A stretch of DNA of 64,000 bases from Rutpela maculata (Eukaryota; Arthropoda; Insecta; Coleoptera; Cerambycidae). The first letter of the stretch is position 1. Each line of letters opens with the position of its first letter. Of the stretch, positions 1 to 11,361 are shown piece after piece. The stretch is from positions 109,872,427-109,936,426 of the forward strand of contig OW386293.2 of the NCBI GenBank assembly GCA_936432065.2. The letters are read 5' to 3'. Made by a program: the position numbers and the translations under genes. Below the pieces are notes generated by a model, which was not told the origin of the DNA, did no database searches, and was given only the letters and a program-made list of their open reading frames with translations.

Positions 1-336
1 GATAAGTTTTTTGTTTACGTTCACAAATTTAATAAGCCTGTAACTTCGAGACAAATAAAAATCGATCTACCACTTTTGTGTTTTTTAGTCTTAGAATTAT
101 GTCTACCAAAATTTGAACATGATACGGGGCACCTTGTATACTATATTTCATTACAATTTTAGGGTAAAATTGACTACGGAATTTACTTCTCTTGCTTATC
201 GAAAGGAAGCATTGTAAGTATGAATATAGCGGAATATGTAGATTACAAAAATTGAGGTCATTTAATTCTATCAGCTTGCTGTTGACGCTATATTTACAAA
301 ACTATTTGTTGAAATAGTTATTTTTGTAACAAGTAC
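1..336. other. Unassigned A+T-rich sequence
   Basis: No reading frame of coding character and no repeat partner seen elsewhere in the window. The outer end of element 1 may reach into the last ~25 bases, since its right end shows weak similarity there. Confidence 0.5.
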
Positions 337-424
337 CTAAAATCATGTTTTTTGGGACGAATCGTAGCTGTCTCCGGGCGAAGCCGAGTCTGGAATAGCC
401 GATGTGTCCCAAAAAACTGATTTA
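337..424. repeat. 88-bp perfect-stem foldback between GTAC direct repeats
   Basis: The ends are inverted copies: a TTTTTTGGGAC stem near 348-358 pairs with GTCCCAAAAAA near 406-416, with flanking CTAAAATCA and TGATTTAG also pairing. GTAC lies on both sides (333-336 and 425-428), which fits a 4-bp target duplication. The site sits exactly at the outer edge of the element 1 left end. No coding capacity. It may be a miniature transposon or part of the element 1 terminus. Confidence 0.5.
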
Positions 425-498
425 GTACTTCACTTTCTGTCATATTTTGCTATGAGAAAAAAAAAATCTATTTTTCTAGAGTTGTTCAACAGTTACAA

Positions 499-1700
499 AT
501 GTTTTCTATATGGTCATTATTCAGAAAAAAATAGATGAAAATTGAATTTGAAAAAAAAAGAGCTTTTTGCATAGAAAATTCCAATTAAAGTCAAATATAT
601 TTTGAATGGAATGCAATGTCGAAAAATCATGCGTAATATTAAAAAAAAACATTACTATGTGATAATTGATTTTCGAAAAAGATGAAAAAACAGTATGTGC
701 GAGCGTAACGGTGCGCGCATTGGGCAGTCGGGCGACTGTGCTTTCAAAAAAAAAGTTTGTGCGTTTGTATATCTTACATTTTTTATGTCTATAATTATTT
801 TTAATACACCTTCAAAATATAAGTAACACAATAATGTAATTGAAATTTACTTTATCGTTATACAATTTGTTAATTATAATACAGAGTTTGAAATATACAA
901 GTATTTGTGTAGCTTGTCGCGGCGAAACTTGTTGTAACATTGAACTTAAAAATATTGAGTTAACTGACGACAATGACGATGTAAATATCAGATATTGGCA
1001 AAGGAAACTTTCTAATAAACTTTTTCAGAAAACTTTTGGGAGTTTTCGGAACAAACTTTTGATGAAAATCAGAGATGGGTAAAGAACAGTTTCCATATGA
1101 AAGTTTGAAGGAAATTTTGATAAAAATGAAATTTTCCACTAAAATATTCCGAAAGTTTCCGAAGAAAACTTTCCGGAATTTTGGAAACTTTCAAATATTC
1201 AAATGTTTTATTGAAAACTTTCATTTTTATCAAAATTTCGTTCCGGGAACTTTCAAATGGAGTTTCCTTGTGACAAGTGTATGAAATTAATGTATTTTTT
1301 TAAAAATCTTTATGAAATAATAATTATTATTCTTAAATAATTGTATATATAATTACAACTGACTTTAAATTTTAACAATATAAAACATAAAAACTAGGTA
1401 GGTAATATTTTGTCTCAATTATTATGCCTGAACGCATTTTATGCTGGCCAATTCGCGCACCGTTACGCTCGCGCACACTATTTTTTCATATTTCTCGAAA
1501 ACCAATTATCATAGAGTAATGTTTTTTTAAAGTGAACTAAAAAAATAGCATTTCAAAATGATACACATGATTTTTCGACACTGCATTCCATACAAAAGAT
1601 ATTTTATCTTTAATTGGAATTTTTTATGCAAAAAAATATTCTTTTTTGTCAAATTTAATTTTCACCACTTTTTTCTGAATAATGATCATATAGAAAACAT
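499..1700. mobile_element. 1.2-kb foldback element nested in the left arm of element 1
   Basis: Arms 499-727 and 1443-1700 are inverted copies (~230-260 bp, clearly diverged). The tips read ATGTTTTCTATATGGTCATT and its inverse, and the inner arm ends carry GAGCGTAACGGTGCGCG. The opposite arm of element 1 is continuous across this point (…ACAAAT|AGGCGAG… in reverse orientation near 5635-5650), so this is an insertion. The centre (728-1442) is A+T-rich with an internal set of GAAACTTTC/GAAAGTTTC motifs. The short open frames in it look non-coding. Confidence 0.75.
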
Positions 1701-2612
1701 TTTAGACGAGGAAATATAACACAAAAATATCCCCAACCTTCAATTTTTTGGGCAGTAAGTCGGATTGACATGGGGTTTTTTGCATTCGCTTCGTTAACTC
1801 GTCCAGAAACTTTGTGCCATATTTTGGTCTTGTACTTTTTTGAAATTGCATCGCTGCATCGAAAAGTGCATTCTTATAAGTGCATCTTTTGAAGTGATGA
1901 AGAAAAAATTAATATCTTCCAGAAAAAACTCCCGAATCATACGAATTTCAGCACCCGGGATTTTTTTGAGTCGCTAGACCTGAATGTGACGTCCAAGTGA
2001 GCCCCCTGTGCACCTGGAGGTCAGGACGGCACCAGGAACGTCATCACCTGGAGTTCCCTGTAAACTCATGGAAAATCGATCGAAATTTGTTACCTGGAGG
2101 CTTTTCGGGTCGCTCGTCCCGAATCTGACATCGGCAACCTCCTCCGGAGGACCTGGTACGCGCGACCTGGCTAATAACCTCATCTCTTGGAGTTTTACTG
2201 AAATTACTTATCAAATCGGTAGAAACTCGTTACCCGGGGGTTTTTTGTGTCGCTCGTCCCGAATCTGACATCGGCAACTTCCTCCGGAGGACCTGGTGCG
2301 CGCGACCTGGCTAATAACCTCATCTCTTGGATTTTACTGAAATTACTTATCAAATCGGTAGAAACTCGTTACCCGGGGGTTTTTTGGGTCGCTCGTCCCG
2401 AATCTGACATCGGCAACCTCCTCCGGAGGACCTGGTGCGCGCGACCTGGCTAAAACGTCATCTCCTGGAGTTTTATTGAAATTACTGATCAAATCGATCG
2501 AAACTCATTACCCGGGGGTATTTCGGGTCGCTTGTCCCGAATCTGACATCGGCAACCTCCTCCGGAGGACCTGGTGCGCGCAACCTGGCTAATAACGTCG
2601 TCTCCTGAAGTT
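1701..2612 (+). repeat. Left terminal arm of element 1 with four ~139-bp units
   Basis: The outer part (1701-2088) is unique in the arm. From ~2089 a unit beginning TTACC(C/T)GG(G/A)GG restarts at about 2089, 2230, 2370 and 2508, a ~139-bp period. Each unit carries CTCCTCCGGAGGACCTGG and GGTCGCTCGTCCCGAATCTG blocks, far richer in G+C than the surroundings. The mirror array is at 4793-5280. Short frames on both strands arise from the periodicity and are not genes. Confidence 0.85.
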
Positions 2613-2616
2613 TTAC

Positions 2617-3912
2617 GTGCGGAATCCTGTGAGGACAGTTTTTGTTATCGATGGAGGATTGTTACTTCATAAAGTAAAATGGACGCTTGTGCAAATGTTC
2701 TCAACAATAATAAGTAATTATGTGAAATATATCCATAATAACTACGGGAGAAAGGCGACGGTCGTTTTTGATGGCTATGAAACCAGGACGACTAAGGAAT
2801 CTGAAAGAACTCGTCGTTCAAATCATGGAGCCTCAGCTGATGTATTTTTCAATGAAAATATGCCATTAAAACTTGCCCAAGAGAAATTCCTTCACAATAA
2901 TAAAAATAAGAGTAACCTGATAAAAATGTTGAAGACGAAATTAACTAAATCAGGTATAAATTTTGTTCAATGTCTAGCTGATGCTGACAGGACTATTGTC
3001 ACCACCGCAATAGAACTTGCGAAAGACATCAGCAAGAAGGTGGTGATTGTAGCAGAAGATACAGATATACTGGTATTACTAACTGCATTAACACCATCAA
3101 ATGTAGAACTTTTTCTGTTAAAACCAGCTCGACCGAATAAGCTCGAAGAACTATATTCTTCAAAGAGTTTGGCTCATATGCCATCAGTGGCCGATAGTAT
3201 TTTATTATTACATGCTATTACCGGATGCGACACTGTCTCAGCAACGCACTATCAAGGGAAGGTGAAATTTTTCAAAACATTCCAAAAGTTCCCTGACCTT
3301 GAACCCCATGCTGCAAAGTTCAAGGAAGTTGGACTTTCAGTAGAGGAAATTTTGGAACACGGGTGCCATTTATATCTAGCAATGTACATTGCACTGCTTA
3401 CATTCAGAAAACCAAATGTCTCCGACCAATTTAAGCTCAGTGGAATTCAGTTAGTAGAAATGTTCAGGTACAGAATGTACTTAATGGCAGTTGCCAGCAA
3501 GAAAAAGATGGATATCGGAAAAATCATTCCTACAGTAGATGCCCTCACTCAACATCTTAAACGGGTTTATTTACAAGTACAAAATTGGTTGTTTGGAGAA
3601 GAGCATCACCTAAATCCAACAGATTGGGGTTGGAAAAACGAGAACGATAAGCTGATCCCCATAAGGATGACACAAGCACCTGGTCCACCGAATATAATGA
3701 AGTTGATATTCTGTGGATGTAAAACCGACTGCGGTTATTCCTGTGGGTGTAGGAAGAATGGACTGATTTGCAATATCGCTTGCAAAAATTGTGCCGGCTC
3801 AAATTGCATCAACGTCGAGAAATATTCCACAGAACAATTAATTGCCGCCGAAAATGACACTCTCGATGAAGAAAGTACTAACGTATCAGTTGATGAGGCG
3901 GACGATATTTAG
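2617..3912 (+). CDS. PIN/FEN-like nuclease with C-terminal CXC domain (5'-truncated)
   Basis: The frame is open from 2596 to the stop at 3910-3912. It begins at a GTG rather than an ATG; the first in-frame ATG is near 2695, inside the domain, so the true N terminus is missing. Seen: an FVIDGG block with Asp12, VVFDGY with Asp52, LADAD with Asp122 and Asp124, AEDTD with Asp148 and Asp150, and GCD with Asp205. This series of acidic residues is expected of a PIN/XPG-type metal-dependent nuclease. A DWGW motif follows at 336-339, then nine cysteines at about 366-397 (FCGCKTDCGYSCGC…), matching a CXC (tesmin/TSO1-like) zinc-binding domain. An acidic tail ends the protein and AATAAA follows the stop directly. 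It sits between the mirror arms of element 1 and its frame runs straight out of the left arm. The architecture recalls Academ-type transposases (XPG-like nuclease plus Cys-rich finger). The nuclease role is inferred from family knowledge. The frame has no internal stop. Confidence 0.75.
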   Translation: MRNPVRTVFVIDGGLLLHKVKWTLVQMFSTIISNYVKYIHNNYGRKATVVFDGYETRTTKESERTRRSNHGASADVFFNENMPLKLAQEKFLHNNKNKSNLIKMLKTKLTKSGINFVQCLADADRTIVTTAIELAKDISKKVVIVAEDTDILVLLTALTPSNVELFLLKPARPNKLEELYSSKSLAHMPSVADSILLLHAITGCDTVSATHYQGKVKFFKTFQKFPDLEPHAAKFKEVGLSVEEILEHGCHLYLAMYIALLTFRKPNVSDQFKLSGIQLVEMFRYRMYLMAVASKKKMDIGKIIPTVDALTQHLKRVYLQVQNWLFGEEHHLNPTDWGWKNENDKLIPIRMTQAPGPPNIMKLIFCGCKTDCGYSCGCRKNGLICNIACKNCAGSNCINVEKYSTEQLIAAENDTLDEESTNVSVDEADDI

Positions 3913-4792
3913 AATAAACTGTAAAATTAAGAAAAGTTTTTTTGATAACTTAAGGTAGTACTGTCGGTCTTAGAATTAGAATTAGAATTAGAATTAGAAT
4001 TATGTTCAGAATTTAATAAAATTCGGCATATTAGTAGATTATGGTAAGATAATGATCCAATTAAATTTTTGAAGAGCTACAGAGAACCAGTAAAAAAATA
4101 TTGAAATTTGAAATGTTATGCTTTTAACATTGAGAAATCACAGGTTTTATCATATTTTACAAAAAGTGCCGTTCAGATTTCAATTAAAAAGGAGAAAACA
4201 AGAGAAAATAATATACAAAACATTTTCGACTCTTAAAAGTACAGCTTCAGAACATGTGATAGTAGTAATTAGCGATTAAATGTTAAAAGTCTACTTTTTA
4301 TTAGACGTGGCAACGTCGTAAAAGAAGTTACAATGCTCGCGAAATTTAAAAATGCATGGAATATGAGAATGCAGGTTTCATAAAAGTACTTTATTAAAAA
4401 TAACATGAACGATGTTTGATTAGCACAGACATATTTATTAAATCTAATAAAATATAAATGACTAATAATGTAATTAATCTTATAATAACGATTTGTTTTT
4501 TTTCTTTATTTTCTAAAAAATTCTCTGTAATATTTTTTGTATTTGGTAACTTTAACAACACCGTTCTCAACTTTCCCTAAAATGTTTAATAAACCATTAT
4601 ATTTATTTGTTTTATTTGCATCTTCAACCATTTCATCTTAAAATATAAAGTTCAGATATTTTTGAAATTGTGCCTGCATATATTTGTACCCATACCTTTC
4701 ATTTATCCCTCGAATAGTTTCAATTGAATCAACTATTCCAACTCTGGTGATAAAGTAAGTTCATTGAAAAAGAGAGGACATAAAAGTTAAGA
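3913..4792. other. A+T-rich interior of element 1, non-coding
   Basis: Contains a run of about five TTAGAA hexamers (3971-4002) and otherwise A+T-rich DNA with no coding frame. Probably the 3' flank of the PIN-CXC gene plus the right subterminal region of the element. Confidence 0.5.
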
Positions 4793-5711
4793 GGTTGCCG
4801 ATGTCAGATTCGGGACGAGCGATCCGAAAAACCCCCGGGTAACGAGTTTCGATCGATTTTATAAGTAATTTCAGTAAAACTCCAGGAGATCACGTTATTA
4901 GCCAGGTCGTGCGCACCAGGTCCCCCGGAGGAGGTTGCCGATGTCAGATTCGGGACAAGCGACCCGAAAAACCCCCGGGTAACGAATTTCGATCGATTTA
5001 ATAAGTAATTTCAGTAAAACTCCAGGAGATGACGTTATTAGCCAGGTCGCGCGCACCAGGTCCTCCGCAGGAGGTTGCCGATGTCAGATTCGGGACGAGC
5101 GACCCGAAAAAAACCCGGGTAACGAGTTTCTACCGATTTGATAAGTAATTTCAGTAAAACTCCAGGAGATGACGTTATTAGCCAAGTCGCGCGCACCAGG
5201 TCCTCCGGAGGAGGTTGCCGATGCCAGATTCGGGACGAGCGACCCGAAAAACCCCCGGGTAACGAATTTCGATTGATTTTCCATGAGTTTACAGGGAACT
5301 CCAGGTGATGACGTTCCTGGTGCCGTCCTGACCTCCAGGTGCACAGGGGGCTCACTTGGACATAACATTCAGGTCAAGCGACTCAAAAAACCCCCGAGTG
5401 CTGAAATTCGTATGATTCGGGAGTTTTTTCTGGAAGATATGAATTTTTTCTTCATCACTTGAAAAGATGCACTTATAAGAATGCACTTTTCGATGCAGCA
5501 ATGCAATTTCAAAAAAGTACAAGACCAAAATATGTCACAAAGTTTCTAGACGAGTTAACGAAGCGAATGCAAAAAACCCCATCTCAATCCGACTTACTGC
5601 CCAAAAAATTGAAGGTTGACTGCTATATTTCCTCGCCTATTTGTAATTGTTGAACAACTCTCAAAGAATACAATTTTTTTCTCATAGCAAAATCTGATAG
5701 AAAGTGAAGTA
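4793..5711 (-). repeat. Right terminal arm of element 1 (inverse of the left arm)
   Basis: Inverse copy of 1701-2612 plus 425-498, without the nested insertion. CCCCCGGGTAACGA marks unit starts near 4831, 4972, 5112 and 5252, so four units again with a ~139-140-bp period. The outer segment (5290-5711) matches the left arm nearly base for base, including the CACTTTTCGATGCAGCA and TTGTTGAACAACTC blocks. Confidence 0.85.
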
Positions 5712-6724
5712 CTTTTTTCCAAAAAGTTGAATCTATCGAAAAATAATGCAGATATCGGTCTGAAATTTTCATCAGATATTCCCTCGTATATACCACGTGT
5801 TTTAGTCAAAGATTTTGATAAGATTTAAAAAATGTTCAAAATGTCCGTTTTTTTAAATTTACTCCTGACCTAATAAAATTATCTCAGCGTTCAGGGGCTC
5901 ATTTTATAGGCTTTTTTAATACCTATAACTTTCTCATTTGGAATTTTCATCTCAGATTATTAGCCTTCTATTTAATAGCGAAAAAACGATTTTTCAACTT
6001 TACCACACCCCACCTCCTTATCCGGTATGACATCACTTTGCACGCTATAAGGGCTTGTTTTGGATGTTCAACCCATCAACTTAAAACAATAAAATCGTAG
6101 TTATCTATTTTCGCCATGTCAAAGTACAATTTGACTGGACTATAACATTCAGCCAATAAAGGTAGGACGTGCAACCGAGTACAAACAATTTAACTTTTTT
6201 CTCATCTCGTTTTCAAAATATTTTCGTACTTAAAATATTAAACACAGAAATCATATTTTTTTATATTTATTATACTGCGACACTGCCTTTATCTTCTCCA
6301 GATATACTTATAAGATATCAACATTCGTCGTACTAATATCCATAAACAGAATTTTAAGAATTATAGCAGAGCTCATTAAAATTCAAAATTTGGAATTATA
6401 AATGTTTAGTTGGTGAGAATGATTTATATCCACAGCGTTAATTAAATATCTAGTGTTGAAACTGCCTGCTAGATTAAAATAGATTCTTGGATTAGGCATA
6501 TGTCCAAAGATAATTATTGTCATTGTAGTAGCGACATTTAACATATTAGTAGCATTACTCTGTAGAAATCTGGTAAGGTTATTTTTGTTGCGTTACTTGA
6601 GTGTCTTCTATATACTTTTAATACCGAGACTTCAGAAAACTATTTACGAGTGTGTTAAACTGTAAAATAAAGTAGTAGTTCCTACAGATGAAAAAGTTAC
6701 CTGCATATTTTGGCACAGGACAAA
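5712..6724. other. Unassigned A+T-rich sequence
   Basis: No protein family, RNA gene or repeat partner recognised. Short frames only. Confidence 0.5.
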
Positions 6725-7558
6725 AAAACAAGCTAAAAACGTACTCTTCGCCAATTTACTCAGCTTTTTATATATAATTGTTACACATTCTATAGAATAC
6801 TCTTCGCAGTTTTCTTGTAAATAATGTTAGTTTTTGGGCATCCTAAATTTTGTGATACCTTTTTTGTTGTGAAAAAAATTATATGAAAAAAAATGAAAAA
6901 AAAATATCCAACCTGTGTGGGATTCGAGCACGGGACCTTTGGATTGCAACGCAAAGCAATGCAATACAATACAATTAAACTTTATTATTATTATATATTA
7001 CAATATATCCCAGACACCTGTGTCCGAATACTGTCAGACATTCACGGGGCGCAGCTACGAAAATTGATTGTCTGTGATATACCTATATCTTTCGACAATC
7101 ATACATATTTCAACTCGTACTTCTATGAAATATATATTAGTAAAATTCGTAAACAAAAAATATATATTATGGAAATAATATTTCGCAAGATTTCCATTTT
7201 AGTACCAGCGAAAAAAATTAAGAGAATATATTTTTTTTTAATTAAATAATTAATAACTTTTTTATTTACTGATCGATTTGCTTCAAAAACAATAGGGTTC
7301 TTCCTCTAGCTAACACTAACTTACTTTCTAAATTTCAATACAATCGAACTTTTCGTTCTTAAGTTATCGTGCTTACAAGAAACGTGACGGACGGACAGAC
7401 GGACGGACGGACGGACGGACAGACGGACATTTTGAAAGCTGTTCAGAATTCGTTCACTAACACAATGAAATGAAAATTTTTCCTCTACAAGCGATATTTA
7501 CGATTTTAGAAATGTGCCGATCAAATACAATATACTCTTCGTTTTTGCGAAGAGTATA
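6725..7558 (-). mobile_element. Copy A of the TACTCTTCG dispersed family (tRNA-like core)
   Basis: Matches, in reverse, the copies at 56150-57404 and 59000-63347. One end (7533-7556) is a short hairpin of CTCTTCG/CGAAGAG; the other end (6741-6800) carries two further such motifs. Inside lie a (GGAC)n-type microsatellite (7388-7430) and, on the minus strand at about 6907-6957, a tRNA-like segment with a B-box-like GCTCGAATCCC. In this copy the A-box side is interrupted by unrelated sequence (about 6955-7055). The frame at 6893-7249 reads through this repeat and is not a gene. Confidence 0.7.
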
Positions 7559-7780
7559 ATAAACTTATAGATAACTAAATAAAACAATGCTAAAAACCTG
7601 AGACTTTTTAAATTATAATCAATTTACTATTGTTTTATTATAGCCTGAGCAAGAGTAAGTTCGGGGCAGGGTAGACATTAATAGCACCTTTGCTTTGGTC
7701 ATATCCTTTGGACAGGACAAGTAGGGAAAGCAAATCGGTACCAAAATGAAGTAAAATGTAGTGTAATTATTTATTACACA
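7559..7780. other. Short unassigned spacer
   Basis: A+T-rich, nothing recognised. Confidence 0.4.
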
Positions 7781-8165
7781 AAAACAAAGTGGTCTGTCCG
7801 GCGAACTATACTAGTGCATCCTTATGTATTTTGACAAGCTGAATCCGGATTCGAAGTCAGAATTGATGGATTGGCTCGTTTTTCACCCCCAACAACGAAA
7901 AACACAGCCCCCAAGAAAATGATTTTTCCGACGGACCAGACCAGTGTATTCTTATGTATTTGGACCTGCTGAAACCTAATCCGATGTCAGAATTGTCAGA
8001 CTGGTTCGTTTTTCACCCCCAACCCCAAAAAACACCCCCAAAATAAAAACAAAGTGGTCTGTCCGGCGGACTATACCAGTGTATCCTTACCAAATACATA
8101 AAGATACACTTGTATGGCCCGCCGGGCAGACCATTTTGTGGGGGGGGGGGGGGGTGCTTTTTTTT
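7781..8165. repeat. Tandem ~130-bp units with GTGGTCTGTCCGGCG core
   Basis: Blocks reading GTGGTCTGTCCGGCG, then CAGTGTATCCTTATGTATTT, then CGTTTTTCACCCCCAAC recur near 7789, 7930 and 8050. The last unit turns round into an inverted half (8090-8135) ending in a 16-base G run and GTGCTTTTTTTTTGTGGGG. A related inverted fragment lies at 41771-41961. It may be the subterminal repeats of the adjacent Tc1-like remnant, but no matching right end was found. Confidence 0.6.
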
Positions 8166-8223
8166 TGTGGGGCTGTGTTATTTATGGAGAATGTAGAAAA
8201 AATGCCGTAGCGGCTAGATACCT

Positions 8224-9100
8224 TTATGCCGAATGATATCCTGATAAACAATGTCCAACGAGAAATTATTGTAAACGTATTGAAAATCAATTCCGAAGAG
8301 AGTCCAACAATGATCCCGAAGAAAATTTCATTCTTGACGAAGGAACGGAAATTAATGTTTTAGCTCGAATAGAAGTTGACAAGACTGTTTCTTTAAGGCA
8401 AATTGGGTTTGAATTGGAAATCAGTCACCAAAGAGTAAGCAGACTTTTGCACAAATACCACTATAAGTCTTTTAAATACCAATTGCCCAGCATTTGTACG
8501 AAAATGATTACGAACGTAGGATGGAATATTGCAATTGGATTTTGCAGAATAACAATGCCAAACAATGATTTTTTGGGAATGATTCTATTTTCGGACGAGT
8601 CTAGGTTTACAAATTTGGGACTATTTAACAGACAAAATATTGGTCACAAGAAAAGCAGCATTTATTACGGGAGGGTAACTTTCAAGTGCGATTCGGTTTC
8701 AATGTTTGGATTGGAATAATCGGTAGTAGAATCATTGGTCCTATAATATTTAAAGGACCCCTGACTGGTGCCAGATACTTGAGATTCCTGCAAAATGAGG
8801 ACATTTTAGATGAGTTACCTTTGGATTTAGGAGAGGGAATGTATTTCCGACAAGATGGCACTCCTCCCCATAATGCAAGGATAGTAATTGATTACCTTTA
8901 ACGGAGATTCAGAGAAAATGTAATTTCGACGAATGGTCCAAGGTCACCTCATTTAACACCCTTCGATTTCTTTGTTTGTGGTCATCTAAAAAATATTGTT
9001 TACGCAACCGCCATTACAACCCATGAAAACCTGGAGCTACGAGTAAGACGCGCAATTAATAGCGGCCCAGCAATTGGCGAACGTTCTTTGAGAAACAGCT
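8224..9100 (+). pseudogene. Degenerate Tc1/mariner-like (IS630 superfamily) transposase
   Basis: Conceptual pieces in order: a helix-turn-helix region (ISHQRVSRLL near 8420), ILFSDESRFTN (8583-8615, the first catalytic Asp block), FNVWIGIIG (8698-8725), FRQDGTPPHNA (8845-8878, the second Asp block, like the family's QDGAPPH), then SPHLTPFDFFVCGHL (8940-8990, the block before the last acidic residue). The frame shifts near 8690 and a stop lies near 8900, so it is inactive. The family's DDE/D transposase cuts and pastes at TA sites. No terminal inverted repeats were identified. Confidence 0.75.
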
Positions 9101-9455
9101 ATGCGAGTTCAGAAGTGCATTGACGTTAATGGACAGTATTTTGAACAATTGTTATGTTTTGTGTTCATTTTTTATATTCCAGAGCCATCTTATGTATAAC
9201 AAGATAATTAGAACAAAATTGCGTTTTGTATTTCTTTTAGCTGTAATTTTGTTTATATTTATCGCACATTTCAATACGACATGAATAAATTCCTTATTAA
9301 TAGTACTAATAAATGGTACCACGATACCAATATGATTCCATTTGAAAAAATTGAGTTTTGCTACCCAAAAACCATTTTGATGAACTTTATTTGCTCATAA
9401 ATCGCGTAATTTAGTATTTTTGATTTCTATTTTTCTAGCATTACACGGGTCATTA
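9101..9455. other. Unassigned A+T-rich sequence
   Basis: No gene or clear repeat recognised. Confidence 0.4.
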
Positions 9456-9706
9456 AAGGTACGTTTACACTAGTAGCAAAACATGCTATATCGCAGAAGT
9501 TATAAAATATGTTACAGAATTGTATTGAAAAATGTAATATAGCAAATGTTTTACAGCAGATTTTCATGCTATATAGCAGAATAAATGTTATCCATCTATT
9601 GTCGGTAAGATCAAAAGATGTTAGACAATTTTTGCTGCATAAAAATGTTAGATCGTCCTGTAACGTTGTAAAGCACGGAAACACACGCATTTCAGTATTT
9701 CCAATT

Positions 9707-11272
9707 AGGGTTTGCAATCCCGGAGTCATAATATAATCCCGAGATTTCGGGATCAAATTTACACGATCCCGGGAATCCCGGAAAAAATAATAGTGTAAGT
9801 AGTAGATACATAATGAATACATGAATATCTCAACAAAAATTTATTACTGACAGTGTTGACTAAACCCGTAGCGTAAAAAAATCAATTCATTAAGGGTATT
9901 AACTCCAAATTGGTATCTAATTTTTGTATAAATGTTATCAGTTGCGTAAATCGTATTTACAAGCTTTTATTTAACTTGCCCTGTTTGTACGTTAATATGT
10001 TTAGGCCAAATCTTGCAAGTAAATTTTGAACCACTTAAAGACGTCCAATTGAGCTGAAATTTTGCATATACGTGTAGTTCTGATGACAATACAATAATAT
10101 GGTACCAAAAAGCGTGTTTTTTTAGTTTTTTAAACTATATCTTGATTGGATAGTGTATTTACTCAGACGTTCGATTCTAAGAAATACCGAAGGATTCGAT
10201 ACTTTTAATGAACATAAAACTAATAATTAAGACGGAAATAAAAGTTTAAAAATAAAATTATATGTAAAAAAAAAACTTTTTAAAAACAAGATTTTATTAT
10301 TCTTTAAGTGTACTGAAACGAAAAATATAACATTATCTTAAAAGCTTGTAGCGTGAATTGAAAAAAAAAAAAAAATTAGGTACTTACAATCTCTGTCAAA
10401 CAAAATTAATGCCTATATGAACTTTTCGCGCGTGACATGTTTTTAAGACAATTAATTTTATTTTTTTCGTTTTAGTACACCTAAATAATAATTATAAAAG
10501 CTTGTTTTTAAGAAGTTTTTTCTTGTATTTTTTTTTTTTTCAGATTCGACATTATCGTTATCAGATGATGATATATGCTTAAACTGAAGGTACATATCCG
10601 TGTTGCCTTCATTTTCGAAGCATCAGTTCTTTTTTTAAATTTGATGATATCAAATTGGTTTCAGGGTGTATTTGAATGGGTACATTGCGTTTTCTAACAT
10701 TTTGTTAAAAATGTTTTCCAATGATTTTTCTGTGCTGTGAGGAGAATCTTATCTTCCTCATCGTCTTCATCAATTACCTCTGAAATTGTTTAGAAAAGTT
10801 TTATAAGATTCTCTAATATTTCCCTAATGACATTTTTTTAGGAACCTGGAATAGTGCGTCTGATTCTTGCTCATTGAAATTTTGCAAGTAGATACCGGAG
10901 GATGCCCTGGTAACAATTTCTGCGTTGAGTGATTCTTCTGCACTAAGAGGCATGTCAACTCGTATAATTTGCTTTAACATGAATTTTAAAAAGTTATTTC
11001 ATAAATAAATTCGCATCACGTCAGCACAGTGCCTCTACTGTGACTTTAAGTGGTTCCAATAATTTAACCAAATCTCCAAAGTCTATATTTCGAATTCAGT
11101 ATCAAAAGCGACACTTTTAAGCCTATTATTGCATTAAAAGACTGTTCCATCTTGTTCTACAATCCCGAAAATTCCGTGATCCAATCGACTACGATCCCGG
11201 GATTTGCGGTATCTAAATATTGCTGGGATCCCGAGATTTTCGGGTTCGAGATTTCGGGATTGCAATCCTTAC
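9707..11272 (-). mobile_element. hAT element nested in the PIF-like element, 8-bp target duplication
   Basis: The left end AGGGTTTGCAATCCCG is matched inverted at the right end (CGGGATTGCAATCC near 11255-11268). TTCCAATT stands immediately outside both ends (9699-9706 and 11273-11280), an exact 8-bp duplication as expected of hAT. Subterminal TCCCGAGATTTCGGGATC-like palindromes occur near both ends. The minus strand holds a decayed hAT transposase. Confidence 0.8.
10560..11063 (-). pseudogene. hAT transposase remnant
   Basis: Read on the minus strand, 11063-11000 gives LLEPLKVTVEALC followed, after a stop, by RDANLF. This is the conserved region shortly before the C-terminal dimerisation domain of hAT transposases. 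Further down come a segment rich in acidic residues and an LKKEL piece (~10640). Several stops and frameshifts show it is dead. Its strand and position agree with the terminal inverted repeats of the surrounding element. Confidence 0.6.
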
Positions 11273-11361
11273 TTCCAATTCATCCAATACAATCTAGTTA
11301 CTTTGCCACAGTCGAAGTAGCGTGAGTGTCATTTGTTTAGCTCCGGTTGAGATAAAAAAGT

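Larger units (their letters stand above)
425..5711 (+). mobile_element. Element 1: long-TIR transposon carrying a PIN-CXC ORF
   Basis: The sequence from about 425 inward (AGTACTTCACTTTCT at 424-438) reappears inverted ending at 5711. Once a nested 1.2-kb insertion (499-1700) is removed, the two arms match over about 1 kb, including a GC-rich block of four ~139-bp units on each side. Between the arms lie a 431-codon ORF (2617-3912) and ~870 bp of A+T-rich DNA. The outermost boundary and target duplication are not resolved, because a small foldback (337-424) sits at the left tip and the sequences beyond AGTAC diverge. The architecture is that of a cut-and-paste DNA transposon or a deletion derivative of one. 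Confidence 0.75.

Noticed and set aside
1974..2453. Open frames on both strands in the left arm of element 1 (and 5038-5368 in the right arm)
   Set aside because: They arise from the ~139-bp periodicity of G+C-rich units; they repeat themselves and have no protein signature.
6893..7249. 118-codon frame
   Set aside because: Runs through the tRNA-like part and A+T-rich body of a dispersed repeat; composition is non-coding.
7781..8165. CRISPR-like array of repeats
   Set aside because: Units are ~130 bp, adjacent and without unique spacers, and the context is eukaryotic.
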